This document shows, piece by piece, positions 23,312 through 35,283 of a stretch of 64,000 nt of DNA. Made by a program: the position numbers and the translations under genes. The stretch's first letter is position 1. The number at the start of each line of letters is the position of its first letter. Source of the DNA: Siphonodentalium dalli (taxonomy: Eukaryota; Mollusca; Scaphopoda; Gadilida; Siphonodentaliidae); assembly GCA_032622095.1 (NCBI GenBank), contig CP136063.1:121850723-121914722 (forward strand), read 5' to 3'. Under the pieces are notes generated by a model that saw only the letters and a program-made list of their open reading frames with translations, had not been told where the DNA came from and searched no databases.

Positions 23312-23484
23312 TTAAGAAATGAATGTAGTGGTTGTGTGTGTTATTGGGGGATGCAGGCGCTGTGTCACATTGTGTGAACAGTGAAGTGGTTCTTAATAAA
23401 TGTGCCCCCCAACGACCACAGTGCCGTATCGACCACAGTGCCGTATCCCCCAATAACACAAACACCCACTACATTAATTTCTTA
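23312..23484. repeat. Imperfect palindrome, about 170 bp, with 17-bp tandem pair
   Basis: The left arm runs from TTAAGAAATGAATGTAGTGG to TTATTGGGGGA; the right arm runs from TCCCCCAATAACACAAACAC to TACATTAATTTCTTA. The right side also carries CGACCACAGTGCCGTAT twice (23413-23446). Confidence 0.7.
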
Positions 23485-24560
23485 TATTTATGTAGCATTT
23501 TGATGATTTATTCCCATGAAAAAGCTCAGTATATTTATTCTGCTAATTTGTGTTATTTGAGTATGAAATGGGTGACCCTATTGACAGTTGACCAATCACC
23601 GAACAGGATTTAGTGTATTAACACAGACAGGCTATGTAAATAGTTAACTTTAGCAACTCTTATAAAAAAACCAGTTGAGCAGAGCCACATTCATGCAGTT
23701 TGTTGTGATCACAAATGTTGTGTAACAATAAAATAAGCATGGAATCGATCTACAATCCAGAGAAAAACAAGGCTTTATTATAGAGATATGAACCACGTCA
23801 ATACCATCTCATTAAAGCAGTCCGAAATCATGATTAGTAATTATTAGGTGGCGTGTGAGTGGCACCACACAAAGAAACCTCTGCAATCCGTAGCAAGACG
23901 GCCTCGGGAATCTCTATAATGACTCGTCTGACCAGATGACGTGGCTAATCTTTTAGGGCATATGAGATTGAATACTAATGTTAGTGGACATCCGCTTGTG
24001 GCATGGTTCCGTCAGCCCTGTGTCGGCTATTCCTTCCTGTTTATTGTTCCCTATTTGAGGTATATACCTCTCGGGAGACTTGTGTAGAAAATAATGCTGA
24101 CTATAATAGTGACAATACTACTTACAAGTTTTATCTATTTGTCTAAGTATCACTGAATTTAACATGTTCCCATTAAATAGGATAGATACTCTGGACCTGC
24201 AAAACATTGAATACGGTTTCCAGAAAAATCTCCAAAACATTGATTTAGGTTGCCAAGAAGGCAACATCTGCAACATTAATTTTGGGGCATAGGGTCCCAA
24301 AGTATTTACCAGGGTTCCCAGGATTTCCAAAAAAATTAATTGGGTTCCCAGGATCTCTGATACCCAAAATCTACAAGAAAAATGAATTTATTTTGTTTAT
24401 CGCTTGGTACTGGTTAAGATTTCTTAGATATTAATTAAATGAGAGGATCTTCATTCAAAAACACAGCAGTGTGAAATGCTAACATCTAGATGTTTACAAA
24501 TATGAGATCATGACATATAGAGCAGAATAAACTTTCTACCCACTATATAAAACTGTACAT
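23485..24560. other. Non-coding stretch, nothing recognised
   Basis: Some repetition of GGTTCCCAGGAT phrases at 24310-24355. No gene was recognised. Confidence 0.4.
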
Positions 24561-24760
24561 TGTAATGGTCTCATTTGGAGGGATATTCAAGAAATTTTAG
24601 GCTGACAACAGAGAGGTGAAAAGATAATAAAGTGCAGGAATACTCATTTTCATTGGTGGGAAATATTTAGATAATAAGTTCAATATGGTCCTTTGTTGAA
24701 CATATTATCTGAACATTTCCAAAGGGAACTACTCGTCATTAAGTATTTACTAGTACATGT
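24561..24760. repeat. Copy D of the dispersed hairpin family, best-preserved
   Basis: TAATGGTCTCATTTGGAGGG opens the copy. The hairpin arms are GGAAATATTTAGATAATAAG (then TTCAA) and TTGAACATATTATCTGAACA (then TTTCC), with a spacer of about 12 bp. Confidence 0.65.
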
Positions 24761-24921
24761 CATACTTGTCCATAAAAAGTATGACTCCTCAATATTTCAT
24801 AAACTTCAATGAGTATTAAATATCAGCAAACATGATAGTACGATGGTCACAGGTGAAATGACAGCACATAAATTACATGTATGACCCTAGTGAGAGGGGT
24901 TACAAATTCTAGCCCTTAATG

Positions 24922-24981
24922 GGCAGGAGGTGTCGGTGCAGGAGGTGTCGGTGCAGGAGGTGTCGATGCAGTGTCGGTGCA
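24922..24981. repeat. 15-bp tandem repeat, about 4 copies
   Basis: GCAGGAGGTGTCGGT repeats from 24922; the last copy is shortened (GCAGTGTCGGTGCAG). Confidence 0.85.
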
Positions 24982-25439
24982 GTTGAAAATGTGAATCTTG
25001 ATTGGAGTCATTTTGCAATATTGAGTTTATAGCTATTGTTAAAATATTTCCAAATACTCTTATGTAATTGAATTCTCCCTACAGAAGCTCTTTTTTCAAT
25101 CATCAAGATTGCGAAAATGACAATTTTTTTCTACCAACATCATTTCAAGCAGGAGAAATTAATTCTTCCTCATCTATCACATCATTGAAGTGAGAGTAAT
25201 CAAGAGATAGCTTGTGTTTGCCACAGTTGTAAAAAAAAGTTTCTCTAGGGAAATCTTGTAATGTGCACAACAAATCCTGTCTGATCTCAGATAAGAGTTC
25301 TGACATGATGAATTCACCATTCACATTTATCAGTCTTAAGTCAGTAGAACACATTGGTTGTTGAATTCAGATCATGGATTTCACATTCTTATCTACAGAG
25401 AACATTCCAATGAAACCCCTGTAGCTCAGGACCAAAAGT

Positions 25440-25605
25440 TAAAAATAAACAGATGACAGATAATAAAAGTGCATTGGAATCATATTTATTGGAGGGAAAT
25501 ATTCAGATAATAATTTAAGTTCAACATTTGTTGAACTTATTATCTGATTATTGCCTAAGGATAAATACTCAATCAATGAGTATTCAGTGAATAAAGGATT
25601 AATTT
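25440..25605. repeat. Copy E of the dispersed hairpin family
   Basis: GACAGATAATAAAAGTGCAT, ATTGGAGGGAAATATTCAGA, AAGTTCAACATTTGTTGAAC and TTATTATCTGATTATTGCC appear in the family order. Confidence 0.6.
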
Positions 25606-25652
25606 GGTAATAGCATACAATTATTAGTTTTAGTTTGGTATATTATTGGGGC

Positions 25653-25804
25653 AAATTCCAATTACAAAATGTACATGTTTCCTGATATACATAAATACAT
25701 TATTTCCCAGTGATAATGCACAAAAAAAATTCCAATTACAAAATGTACATGTTTCCTGATATACATAAATACATTATTTCCCAGTGATAATGCACAAAAA
25801 AAAT
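25653..25804. repeat. 74-bp tandem duplication
   Basis: AAATTCCAATTACAAAATGT ... AATGCACAAAAA is repeated exactly at 25727, with a trailing AAATTC. It directly precedes the 28-bp minisatellite. Confidence 0.92.
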
Positions 25805-25814
25805 TCTTATTAAA

Positions 25815-28345
25815 TAAAACATTGCGCACAGCAAGATGCCCCCACATCCCTATGCACAGCAGGATCTCCCCATACCCCTACACACAGCAGGATGCCCCCA
25901 TATAAACCCTATGCACAACAAAATGCCCCCATAACCCTACGCACAACAGGATGCCCCAATACCCCAACACACAGCAGGATGCCCCCTTAACCCTACGCAC
26001 AGCAGGATGCTCCGATGCCCCTATGCACAACAAGATGCCCCCATATTAACCCTACGTACAGCAGGATGCCCCCTTAACCCTACGCACAGCAGGATGCTCC
26101 TATGCACAGCAGGATGCCCCCATAACTTTATGCACAGCAGGATGCCCCCATACCCCTATGCACAGCAGGATGCCCCCATACCCCTATGCACAGCAGGATG
26201 CCCCCACACCCCTATGCACAGCAGGATGCCCCCATACCCCTATGCACAGCAGGATGCCCCCATACCCCTATGCACAGCAGGATGCCCCCACACCCCTATG
26301 CACAGCAGGATGCCCCCATAATGTAATGCACAGCAGGGTGCCCCCATGCTCCTACACCCAGCAAGTCGCCCCCACACCCATATGCACAGCAGATACCCCT
26401 ATGCACAGCAGGATGGCCCCATACCCCTATGCACAGCAAGATGCCCCCATACCCCTATGCACAGCAGGATGCCCTGGTACCCCTATGCACAGCAGGATGC
26501 CTCCATAACCTTATGAACAGCAGGTTGCATCGATACCCCTATGCACAGCAGGATACCCCTATGCACAGCAGGATGCCCCCATACCCCTATGCACAGCAGG
26601 ATGCCCCCATACCCCTATGCACAGCAAGATGCCCCCATATTAACCCTATGCACAGCAGGATGCCCCCATAACCCTATGCACAGCAGGATGCCCCCATACA
26701 CCTATGCACAGAAGGATGCCCCCATACCCCTATGCACAGCAGGATGCCCCCATATTAACCCTATGCACAGCAGGATGCCCCCATACCCCTATGCACAGCA
26801 AGATGCCCCCATACCCCTATGCACAGCAGGATGCCCCCATATTAACCCTATGCACAGCAGGATGCCCCCATACCCCTATGCACAGCAGGATGCCCCCATA
26901 CCCCTATGCACAGCAGGATGCCCCCATACCCCTATGCACAGCAGGATGCCCCCATACCCCTATGCACAGCAGGATGCCCCCATACCCCTATGCACAGCAG
27001 GGTGCCCCCCATGCTCCTACACCCAGCAAGTCGCCCCCACACCCATATGCACAGCAGTGTGCCCCCCCCCCCATGCTCCTACACCCAGCAAGTCGCCCCC
27101 ACACCCATATGCACAGCAGGGTGCCCCCCCCCATGCTCCTACACCCAGCAAGTCGCCCCCACACCCATATGCACAGCAGATACCCCTATGCACAGCAGGA
27201 TGGCCCCATACCCCTATGCACAGCAAGATGCCCCCATACCCCTATGCACAGCAGGATGCCCTGGTACCCCTATGCACAGCAGGATGCCCCCATAACCTTA
27301 TGAACAGCAGGTTGCCTCGATACCCCTATGCACAGCAAGATTCCCTACATATCTATGCACAGCAAGATGCCCCCACATGTCTATACACAGCAGGATGCCC
27401 CAATTCCCCTATGCACAGCAGGATTCTCCAATACCCCTATGCACAGCAAGATGCCCCCATAACCCTATGCACAGCAGGATGCCCCCATACCCCTATGCAC
27501 AGTAGGATGCCCCCATAGCCCTGTGCACAGCAGGATGCCCCCATACCCCAATGCACAGCAAGATTCCCCCACATCTCTATGCACAGCAAGATGTCTATAC
27601 ACAGCAGGATGCCCCAATTCCCCTATGCACAACAGGCTGCCCCGATACCCGTATGCACAACAGGATGCCCCCATACCCTGTATGCACAGCAAGATGCCCC
27701 CCATAACCCTATGCACAGCAGGATGCCCCCATACCCATATGCACAGTAGGATGCCCCCATAACCCTATGCACAGCAAGATGCCCCCATAACCCTATGCAC
27801 AGTAGGATGCCCCCATAACCCTATGCACAGCAAGATGCCCCCATAACCCTACGCACAGCAGGATGCCCCCATAACCCTATGCACAGCAAGATGCCCCCAT
27901 AACCCTATGCACAGTAGGATGCCCCCATAACCCTATGCACAGCAAGATGCCCCCATAACCCTACGCACAGCAGGATGCCCCCATAACCCTATGCACAGCA
28001 GGATGCCCCCATACCCCTATGCACAGTAGGATGCCCCCATAACCCTATGCACAGCTAGATGCCCCCATAACCCTATGCACATTAGGATGCCCCCATAACC
28101 CTATGCACAGCAAGTTTCCCCCATAACCCTACGCACAGCAGGATTCCCCATAACCCTATGCACAGCAAGATGCCCCCATACCCCTATGCACAGCAGGATG
28201 CCCCATAATCCTATGCACAGCAAGATGCCCCCATACCCCTACACACACCAGGATGCCCTACACACACCAGGATGCCCTACACACACCAGGATGCCCTACA
28301 CACAGCAGGATGCCCTACACACAGCAGGATACCCCTATGCACTAC
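25815..28345. repeat. 28-bp minisatellite, about 2.5 kb, roughly 90 units
   Basis: The unit is CCCCTATGCACAGCAGGATG plus CCCCCATA, with 26-29 bp variants (AACCCTATG forms dominate the right third). Because 28 is 1 mod 3, three units read through all three forward frames, and stops are rare, so long artificial frames appear (up to 325 codons at 26541-27518). No start context, splice site or conserved domain supports translation. A variant block (CTCCTACACCCAGCAAGTCG) occurs once near 26349 and three times at 27012-27156. The right end degenerates into CCTACACACACCAGGATG units. Confidence 0.95.
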
Positions 28346-29194
28346 TTGAACTAATAGTGTCTCTGTATTTCTACCTTGATCATGAGTTCCATGAAATTTC
28401 TCAATCTGGTGATTATACTAGCTTTGCAAAACGCTAGCTGCTGGGTATAATTTCCTACTCAAATGTTCTTCAAGTGACAAAATCATATGTGAGCTCCGAG
28501 CTCTCTTCGTGCGCAATAAGGCTTCTGTAATCCCCCAATCACAAATGACGTCACAAGCATGCGCGGATCTAATCACCAGTCCGCTATAATAGGATTTTCC
28601 ATGCCACATAATATTGAATTTTTAAAATGAACCTGTTACGTTATTAACTGGCTCCCGATGATACCGGGATTGGTTGCGGGGAGATACCATAGTGTGAGAT
28701 TTTTCAAGTGCCCTTAGAATCCAGCATGATTGGATTTGTCTTCCCACAATACCCTTGTTGAGCACGATCGTGCTCCGGATCTCATCACTAACGTCAGTTC
28801 TAATCATTTTGCATTAGCTTAATCTGCTTCCTGGCAAACATGCTGCAAATTGTGTCCCCGTGTGATACAATTTTGGGTCTGAGAACATCTAAAGTATTAT
28901 GCTGATCTCATTCTGTTTGGTTCCAGATAGGAGTGATTGAATATTCCATTACTGACACAGAAAAGATCAGGATATTTCAAATTGGGCCGCTTGTTTGATT
29001 AGGACAAGGACAAGGACCAGTCTAATGCTAGAAATTCAACAACAATTGACTAAGTTTCTATTTCATGGAAATAAAAGCACATTTGATTTGTATTTCAAAG
29101 TTGATATAAAGTTGTTTAGTAAAGAAAATTGCTATCTAGCTGTTGTCTGTGACTCTCATGTTGTTTATTTGAATGTATCTTGTTGAAAACATAG
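28346..29194. other. Unique spacer between the two large minisatellites
   Basis: About 850 bp without tandem structure. Short open frames on both strands lack recognisable domains. Confidence 0.45.
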
Positions 29195-31485
29195 AAACCT
29201 GACCCCTCCATCATCACTGACTAACCAGATACTCTATCTCTAGTAACCAGACCCCTCAATCATCACTGATTAACCTGACCCCTACATCATCACTGTCTAA
29301 CCTGACCACTCCATCATCACTGATTAACCTGACCCCTACATCATCACTGATTAACCTGACCCCTACATCATCACTGTCTAACCTGACCACTCCATCATCA
29401 CTGATTAACCTGACCCCTACATCATCACTGATTAACCTGACCCCTACATCATCACTGTCTAACCTGACCACTCCATCATCACTGATTAACCTGACCCCTA
29501 CATCATCACTGACTAACCTGACCCCTCCATCATCACTGATTAACCTGACCCCTCCATCATCACTGACTAACCTGACCACTCCATCATCACTGATTAACCT
29601 GACCCCTCCATCATCACTGATTAACCTGACCCCTCCATCATCACTGATTAACCTGACCCCTCCATCATCACTGACTAACCTGACCACTCCATCATCACTG
29701 ATTAACCTGACCCCTACATCATCACTGTCTAACCTGACCACTCCATCATCACTGATTAACCTGACCCCTACATCATCACTGACTAACCTGACCACTCCAT
29801 CATCACTGATTAACCTGACCCCTCCATCATCACTGATTAACCTGACCCCTCCATCATCACTGACTAACCTGACCACTCCATCATCACTGATTAACCTGAC
29901 CCCTCCATCATCACTGATTAACCTGACCCCTCCATCATCACTGATTAACCTGACCCCTCCATCATCACTGATTAACCTGACCCCTCCATCATCACTGACT
30001 AATCTGACCACTCCATCATCACTGATTAACCTGACCCCTCCATCATCACTGATTAACCTGACCCCCCCCCCCCATCATCACTGATTAACCTGACCACTCC
30101 ATCATCACTGATTAACCTGACCCCTCCATCATCACTGATTAACCTGACCCCTCCATCATCACTGATTAACCTGACCCCTACATCATCACTGTCTAACCTG
30201 ACCCCCCCCCCCCCCATCATCACTGATTAACCTGACTCCTCCATCATCACTGATTAACCTGACCCCTACATCATCACTGTCTAACCTGACCCCTCCATCA
30301 TCACTGATTAACCTGACCCCTCCATCATCACTGACTAACCTGACCACTCCACCATCACTGATTAACCTGACCCCTCCATCATCACTGACTAACCTGACCA
30401 CTCCATCATCACTGATTAACCTGACCACTCCATCATCACTGACTAACCTGACCACTCCACCATCACTGATTAACCTGACCACTCCATCATCACTGATTAA
30501 CCTGACCACTCCATCATCACTGATTAACCTGACCACTCCATCATCACTGACTAACCTGACCACTCCATCATTACTGACTAACCTGACCCCTCCATCATCA
30601 CTGATTAACCTGACCCCTACATCATCACTGACTAACCTGACCACTCCATCATCACTGATTAACCTGACCCCTCCATCATCACTGACTAACCTGACCACTC
30701 CATCATCACTGACTAACCTGACCACTCCATCATCACTGATTAACCTGACCACTCCATCATCACTGATTAACCTGACCACTCCATCATCACTGACTAACCT
30801 GACCACTCCATCATTACTGACTAACCTGACCCCTCCATCATCACTGATTAACCTGACCCCTACATCATCACTGACTAACCTGACCACTCCATCATCACTG
30901 ATTAACCTGACCCCTCCATCATCACTGACTAACCTGACCACTCCATCATCACTGACTAACCTGACCACTCCATCATCACTGATTAACCTGACCCCTCCAT
31001 CATCACTGACTAACCTGACCACTCCATCATCACTGATTAACCTGACCCCTCTATCATCACTGACTAACCTGACCCCTCTATCATCACTGACTAACCAGAC
31101 CCCTCAATCATCACTGACTAACCAGACCCCTCCATCATTGACTAACCTGACCCCCCCCATCATTACTGACTAACCTGACCCATCTATCATCACTGACTAA
31201 CCTGACCCCTACATCATTACTGACTAACCTGACCCCTCCATCATCACTGACTAACCAGACCCCTCAATCATCACTGACTAACCAGACCCCTCCATCATCA
31301 CTGACTAACCTGACCCCTCCATCATCACTGACTAACCTGACCCCCCCCCCCCCCCATCATTACTGACTAACCTGACCCCTCTATCATCACTGACTAACCT
31401 GACCCCTCCATCATCATTAACCTGACCCCTACATCATCACTGACTAACCTGACCCCTCCATCATCACTGACTAACCATATGCTCT
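29195..31485. repeat. 27-bp minisatellite, about 2.3 kb, roughly 84 units
   Basis: The unit is CCTGACCCCTCCATCATCAC plus TGATTAA. Since 27 is nine codons, the minus strand stays open as a 9-residue repeat (SDDGGVRLI) for 251 and 278 codons (29256-30011, 30186-31022), and the + strand also has an open frame (LTPPSSLIN). C homopolymers interrupt it at 30062-30073, 30202-30215, 31151-31158 and 31341-31355. The flanks share ATACTCTATCTC / ATGCTCTATCTC. I read it as a satellite, not a gene. Confidence 0.93.
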
Positions 31486-31557
31486 ATCTCGTCCAGGCAA
31501 CACTTCCATCAACAACAAATATCTCTATGAAAGCAAGGTTTATTTTATAACAGATAT

Positions 31558-32378
31558 TTATTATCCATCTCTTAACTAACACTATTTCTTATTGGGCAAA
31601 AGCCGTCCGGGGGAAAAAGTATTATTGGACTCTCAAAAGTCATATTGGTCTTAATAGAGTCCAATATGACTTTTTTATCGGGACTCCGTGACGTCACAAA
31701 GTAACTCTTTTTGCCAAATGAATCGGTGAAATTGTGATGCGCGCGCAATACTCTGGTTGATTTAGCAAATGTTTCACTTCCGCATTGAGTTTTGCTTTTC
31801 ACGACAACCTGGATAATAAGTTTATAGTATTATCAAGTTGTTATACAATGTTGTGTGCACTATGTGTTTTTCTTGTATGAGTCCAGGTTGTGGTGAAAAG
31901 TCATGTTGGACGAGACATGACTTTTCACCACAACCTGAACGAGTACAAGAAAAACTCATACTGTACACAACATTGTATAATGACATTTTTATTATCCATC
32001 TGTACGATTATCCAAATTTTGGGAATAAAACTTTTGTGGTTATTTTTGGTATTTGTCGGCACTTAATTCTCTATAAAAGCCTGTATTTTGATCATCAGAA
32101 AACATGATTTGGAACAGTAAACATGGAAGTGAAAAAAAAACTCAATGCAGAAGTGAAACGTCTTCTTAATCCACCAGTGTTGCGTGCGCATCACAATTTC
32201 ACCGATTCATTTCGTAATAGAGTTAATTTGTGATGTCACAGAGTCCCGATAAAAAAGTCATATTGCACACTTGAGAGTCCAATATGACATTCGGGAGTCC
32301 AATATGACTTTTTCCCGGATTATCACGTGGTGGCTTTTGCCCAATCAGAAATAGTGTTAGTTGAGGGATGGATAATAA
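31558..32378. mobile_element. Large palindromic transposon-like element, 821 bp, with a second central palindrome
   Basis: The ends are TTATTATCCATC and its complement. The terminal inverted repeats extend about 230 bp (shared CAACTAACACTATTTC / TTGGGCAAAAGCC region, CGGTGAAATTGTGATGCG, TTTCACTTC...). In the centre, 31841-31906 and 31915-31980 form a 66-bp-armed palindrome (TTATACAATGTTGTG ... CACAACATTGTATAA). I cannot assign a superfamily: target duplication is not clear and there is no transposase. Confidence 0.75.
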
Positions 32379-32419
32379 TTTTATTCTTGTGGAGCATTAA
32401 AGATCATGTACCATATGAT

Positions 32420-32577
32420 AGGGAGCCTCACATATATAAGAGAATGCACTGGCTTACAAGGTCAAGGTAAATATTGTTAGGCCAATGTATTCTCTTATAT
32501 ATGCGAGGCTCCCTTTGGGGAGCACAGGGTTTTCGTAAAATTTCAGGAAGCTCCAGTCGTGGAAGGGTTAAAATATT
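32420..32577. mobile_element. Truncated relative of the 11163 piggyBac-type MITE
   Basis: Inverted arms 32420-32456 and 32478-32514 share TATATAAGAGAATGCA and GGCCAATG with the 11163 element. The right end GGAAGGG precedes TTAA at 32578-32581; the matching left TTAA-CCC end was not found. There is one palindrome instead of two. Confidence 0.65.
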
Positions 32578-32581
32578 TTCA

Positions 32582-34670
32582 CGAGATTTGTTTTCATTAA
32601 AACTGTGGTAATATTCTAAATAACACGCACTTTAATAGAAGTATTTTTGAAAGATAATTATTACAATAAAAATGCGGTATTAAATGTTCCAATGATATTG
32701 ATCACTGAAGATAAACTCTAATTTATCATTTTATACCTCTCAATACAGAATGTTCAGGGAAGTTCAGATACACAATCTTTAATTTGATAGTTAATTTGAA
32801 TTATGGCCCCTTGAATTAGGCTGTGATATGATGGATTTAGTGATCTCTCAAATAAATTGTATTGCTACTCTTCAATTGGGCAAGTATGTGAGTTGCTGAT
32901 ACTGTTGTGATATGTCCTAGACTCCAAGTGACTGAAATTATGCTAAACCCAATAAAGTAAACCATCTTTGATGAATCTAACAAAAGTTTGGAGTGCGTGC
33001 TCAAGAATGAAATATCCCAAGTAGGCTCGTTATGCAATCTTTTTAATCTTCTGATGAACATTGATTTACACCATGGACCAATTTGTGAGGGCTTTTAAGA
33101 GTATGGAAATGTTAAACGAGAATTAGTATAAAATTAGTGCCTCAAACCATATTTAGCTATTGAATTTCTGGTCTCAGACAGACTTTATGCTGTATAAAGT
33201 AAGAAGATTTGGCTTGCTTATTAGTGCATCCATATTAAGGACGCATCCCCTATCATTATGCCAATTACACGCCTGGCATTATTGACCATTCATATCGACT
33301 GACACGATCGAACTGAGAAACCTCACCGCCTGCTCAATTCGAGAAATAGCAGTATTTATCCATGCGAGTCAAGGTCCTAGGGTTAGAGGATGATTGCGTT
33401 ATAGCGATGGAATTAAAAGCCATCTCAACCCTCTCGTAGGAAATCAATAGGTGATTTTATGTTTGGATATATACACGCTGATCGATGAAGCAACACTCAG
33501 GTCAGCTTAAGCCGTTACGCTCGATTGTCAATTTCGATTATTGACTTCTAGTTACTTCTCTTTTAGTTTGGTACTCTTTCTTCACACATGGAAATCATCT
33601 CTCAGATATGACCTTGAACTCTGTCCTTTGCCATGACTTTGAATGTTATTGTATAAAAGCATGTATGGGTTGGCTGGTCCTGTATGGAAACTTGATTAAT
33701 CTGGATAAATAGACCCAATTCTGTCATCCAGATGTATGCAGAAGACTTTAATGATATTTAATCATGATGCCCCCATGACCGAAGGAAATGGTGGGTCTGT
33801 ATATGTCTTGGCGCCAATGCCTCTTGGCATGCAGTTCGAGCAGATATCTCAGCACAGCCAAAAATTTTAACAGTTAGAAATTTTGTTTGAAGCTACAAAA
33901 GTTATCTATTCAAATACAGGTTGATACTTTTTAGAAATTTTATAACCAACATTTAGTGTGGAAAAGAAATTTGTATTTTATTTTGGGACATGTATTTACT
34001 TTCGATGAAATTAGACTTACAATTCCCTCTGCTTATAACACCCCCTCTTTACTTTATAGACACCAGCCACCATCTCCCACCACACATCATTCCCCTCCAC
34101 ATACACTTATAATGCCTTAGCCACATCATCAATGCTCTCCCTGTGTGCAAACATTTCCTTACATTAATCAAATGACAAAGTCATCAAGCAGAACAATTAG
34201 TAATTAGTATGGGATTGTAACTCATAATTATCTGCTTAATTCAGCCATTTGTTTGACATTCAGATTGAATTGATTGACGTAAATCCAGGTCAGACAATAC
34301 TTTCTAATTTGTTTCTACATCTTATTGGATGCTATGTGAAGCAGAAATTATCATGAGCAGTCATTAACATGTTACAAGGTGCAAAGACTTGAATTAAACA
34401 GATGTGCTAAATTAGTGTATCTTTACTGTTTTACTCTTATTGTGCCAGCAGGGTGCATACTTTGGCTCCAGCATCCTTGCTGTCAGCTAACACCTGTACA
34501 AACACATAATTTTAATACATTGCGAAAAGTGCCATTCTGAAGCTCATACACCCACCTCTCCTTGCCCTTCAGTGCGTTTGCCACCCCTAAGTGTGGGCCC
34601 ATTAGATTGGTTCAGAAACTGGACATTCAATCTGAATGTGACAAAGGTGAATTTTTCTGCGCCATAATTA
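32582..34670. other. Non-coding stretch, nothing recognised
   Basis: No exon, RNA gene or clear repeat was seen in about 2.1 kb. Confidence 0.4.
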
Positions 34671-34671
34671 T

Positions 34672-34816
34672 CACGTACCGAGTCGTGATGGCACAATAGG
34701 TGGTTGGTTTATTATGACACATGTACCGAGTTGTGATGACAAAATACGTTTGGCGTATTATTTTGGCACACGTGACAAGTCATGATGGCACAAAATCTGG
34801 GTGGTTTATTATGAAG
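34672..34816. repeat. 48-bp diverged tandem repeat, 3 copies
   Basis: Units begin CACGTACCGAGTCGTGATGG (34672), CACATGTACCGAGTTGTGAT (34718) and CACACGTGACAAGTCATGAT (34767), each ending in a TTTATTATGA-like phrase. Confidence 0.75.
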
Positions 34817-34826
34817 CACTTGTATC

Positions 34827-34890
34827 TCTATAGTAGGCTGGTGTTCCTGCTAAAATAGATTCGTCTATAGTAGGCTGTGTTCCTGATATG
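34827..34890. repeat. 37-bp direct duplication
   Basis: TCTATAGTAGGCTGGTGTTC at 34827 and TCTATAGTAGGCTGTGTTCC at 34864. Confidence 0.8.
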
Positions 34891-35283
34891 ATCGACTTGT
34901 TCCACAATTGTGAACGATAATAACCTTTCAACTGAGTCAGTTTTATGGTTCTTGTGATATTCCCGTTATACTTTTCCACTGGAAAATGACGTCAACAGCC
35001 CAGCACACGACGTCATAACATCATTTAGCAGCAAAAAGGTGAAGTGTATTGTGGGCTGTGTTCTTCTGTATGTAATATGTACGTATTATGCTATATAGTG
35101 TCGCCATGAGTAAACCATTCACTATAAAACTTAGAAAATCGCACATTAAGAAAATCGCACATTAGTTTTGAGTGGATTCCCCCATCACATCCACTCGTCA
35201 AAGAAATTGTATCTCAATGTTTTATTTTTTGGAATATTTTTCCACCTTTGGTTTTCGGTGGAATTTGCCAATTTGAACCCACC

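Noticed and set aside
25145-25354. 69-codon minus frame ending DVIDEEELISPA
   Set aside because: Protein-like composition, but no recognised family, no splice sites and no flanking exons; chance frames of this size are expected.
26541-27518. 325-codon open frame as a gene
   Set aside because: It lies wholly within the 28-bp minisatellite. All three forward frames are equally open, as the unit length predicts, and there is no conserved domain or splice context.
29256-31022. Two long minus-strand frames (251 and 278 codons) as a repeat protein gene
   Set aside because: They follow from a 27-bp satellite unit without a stop. C-run interruptions and absence of flanking exons argue against a gene.
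25815-31485. CRISPR array
   Set aside because: Repeats are contiguous without unique spacers and the context is animal DNA with spliced genes and eukaryotic transposons.
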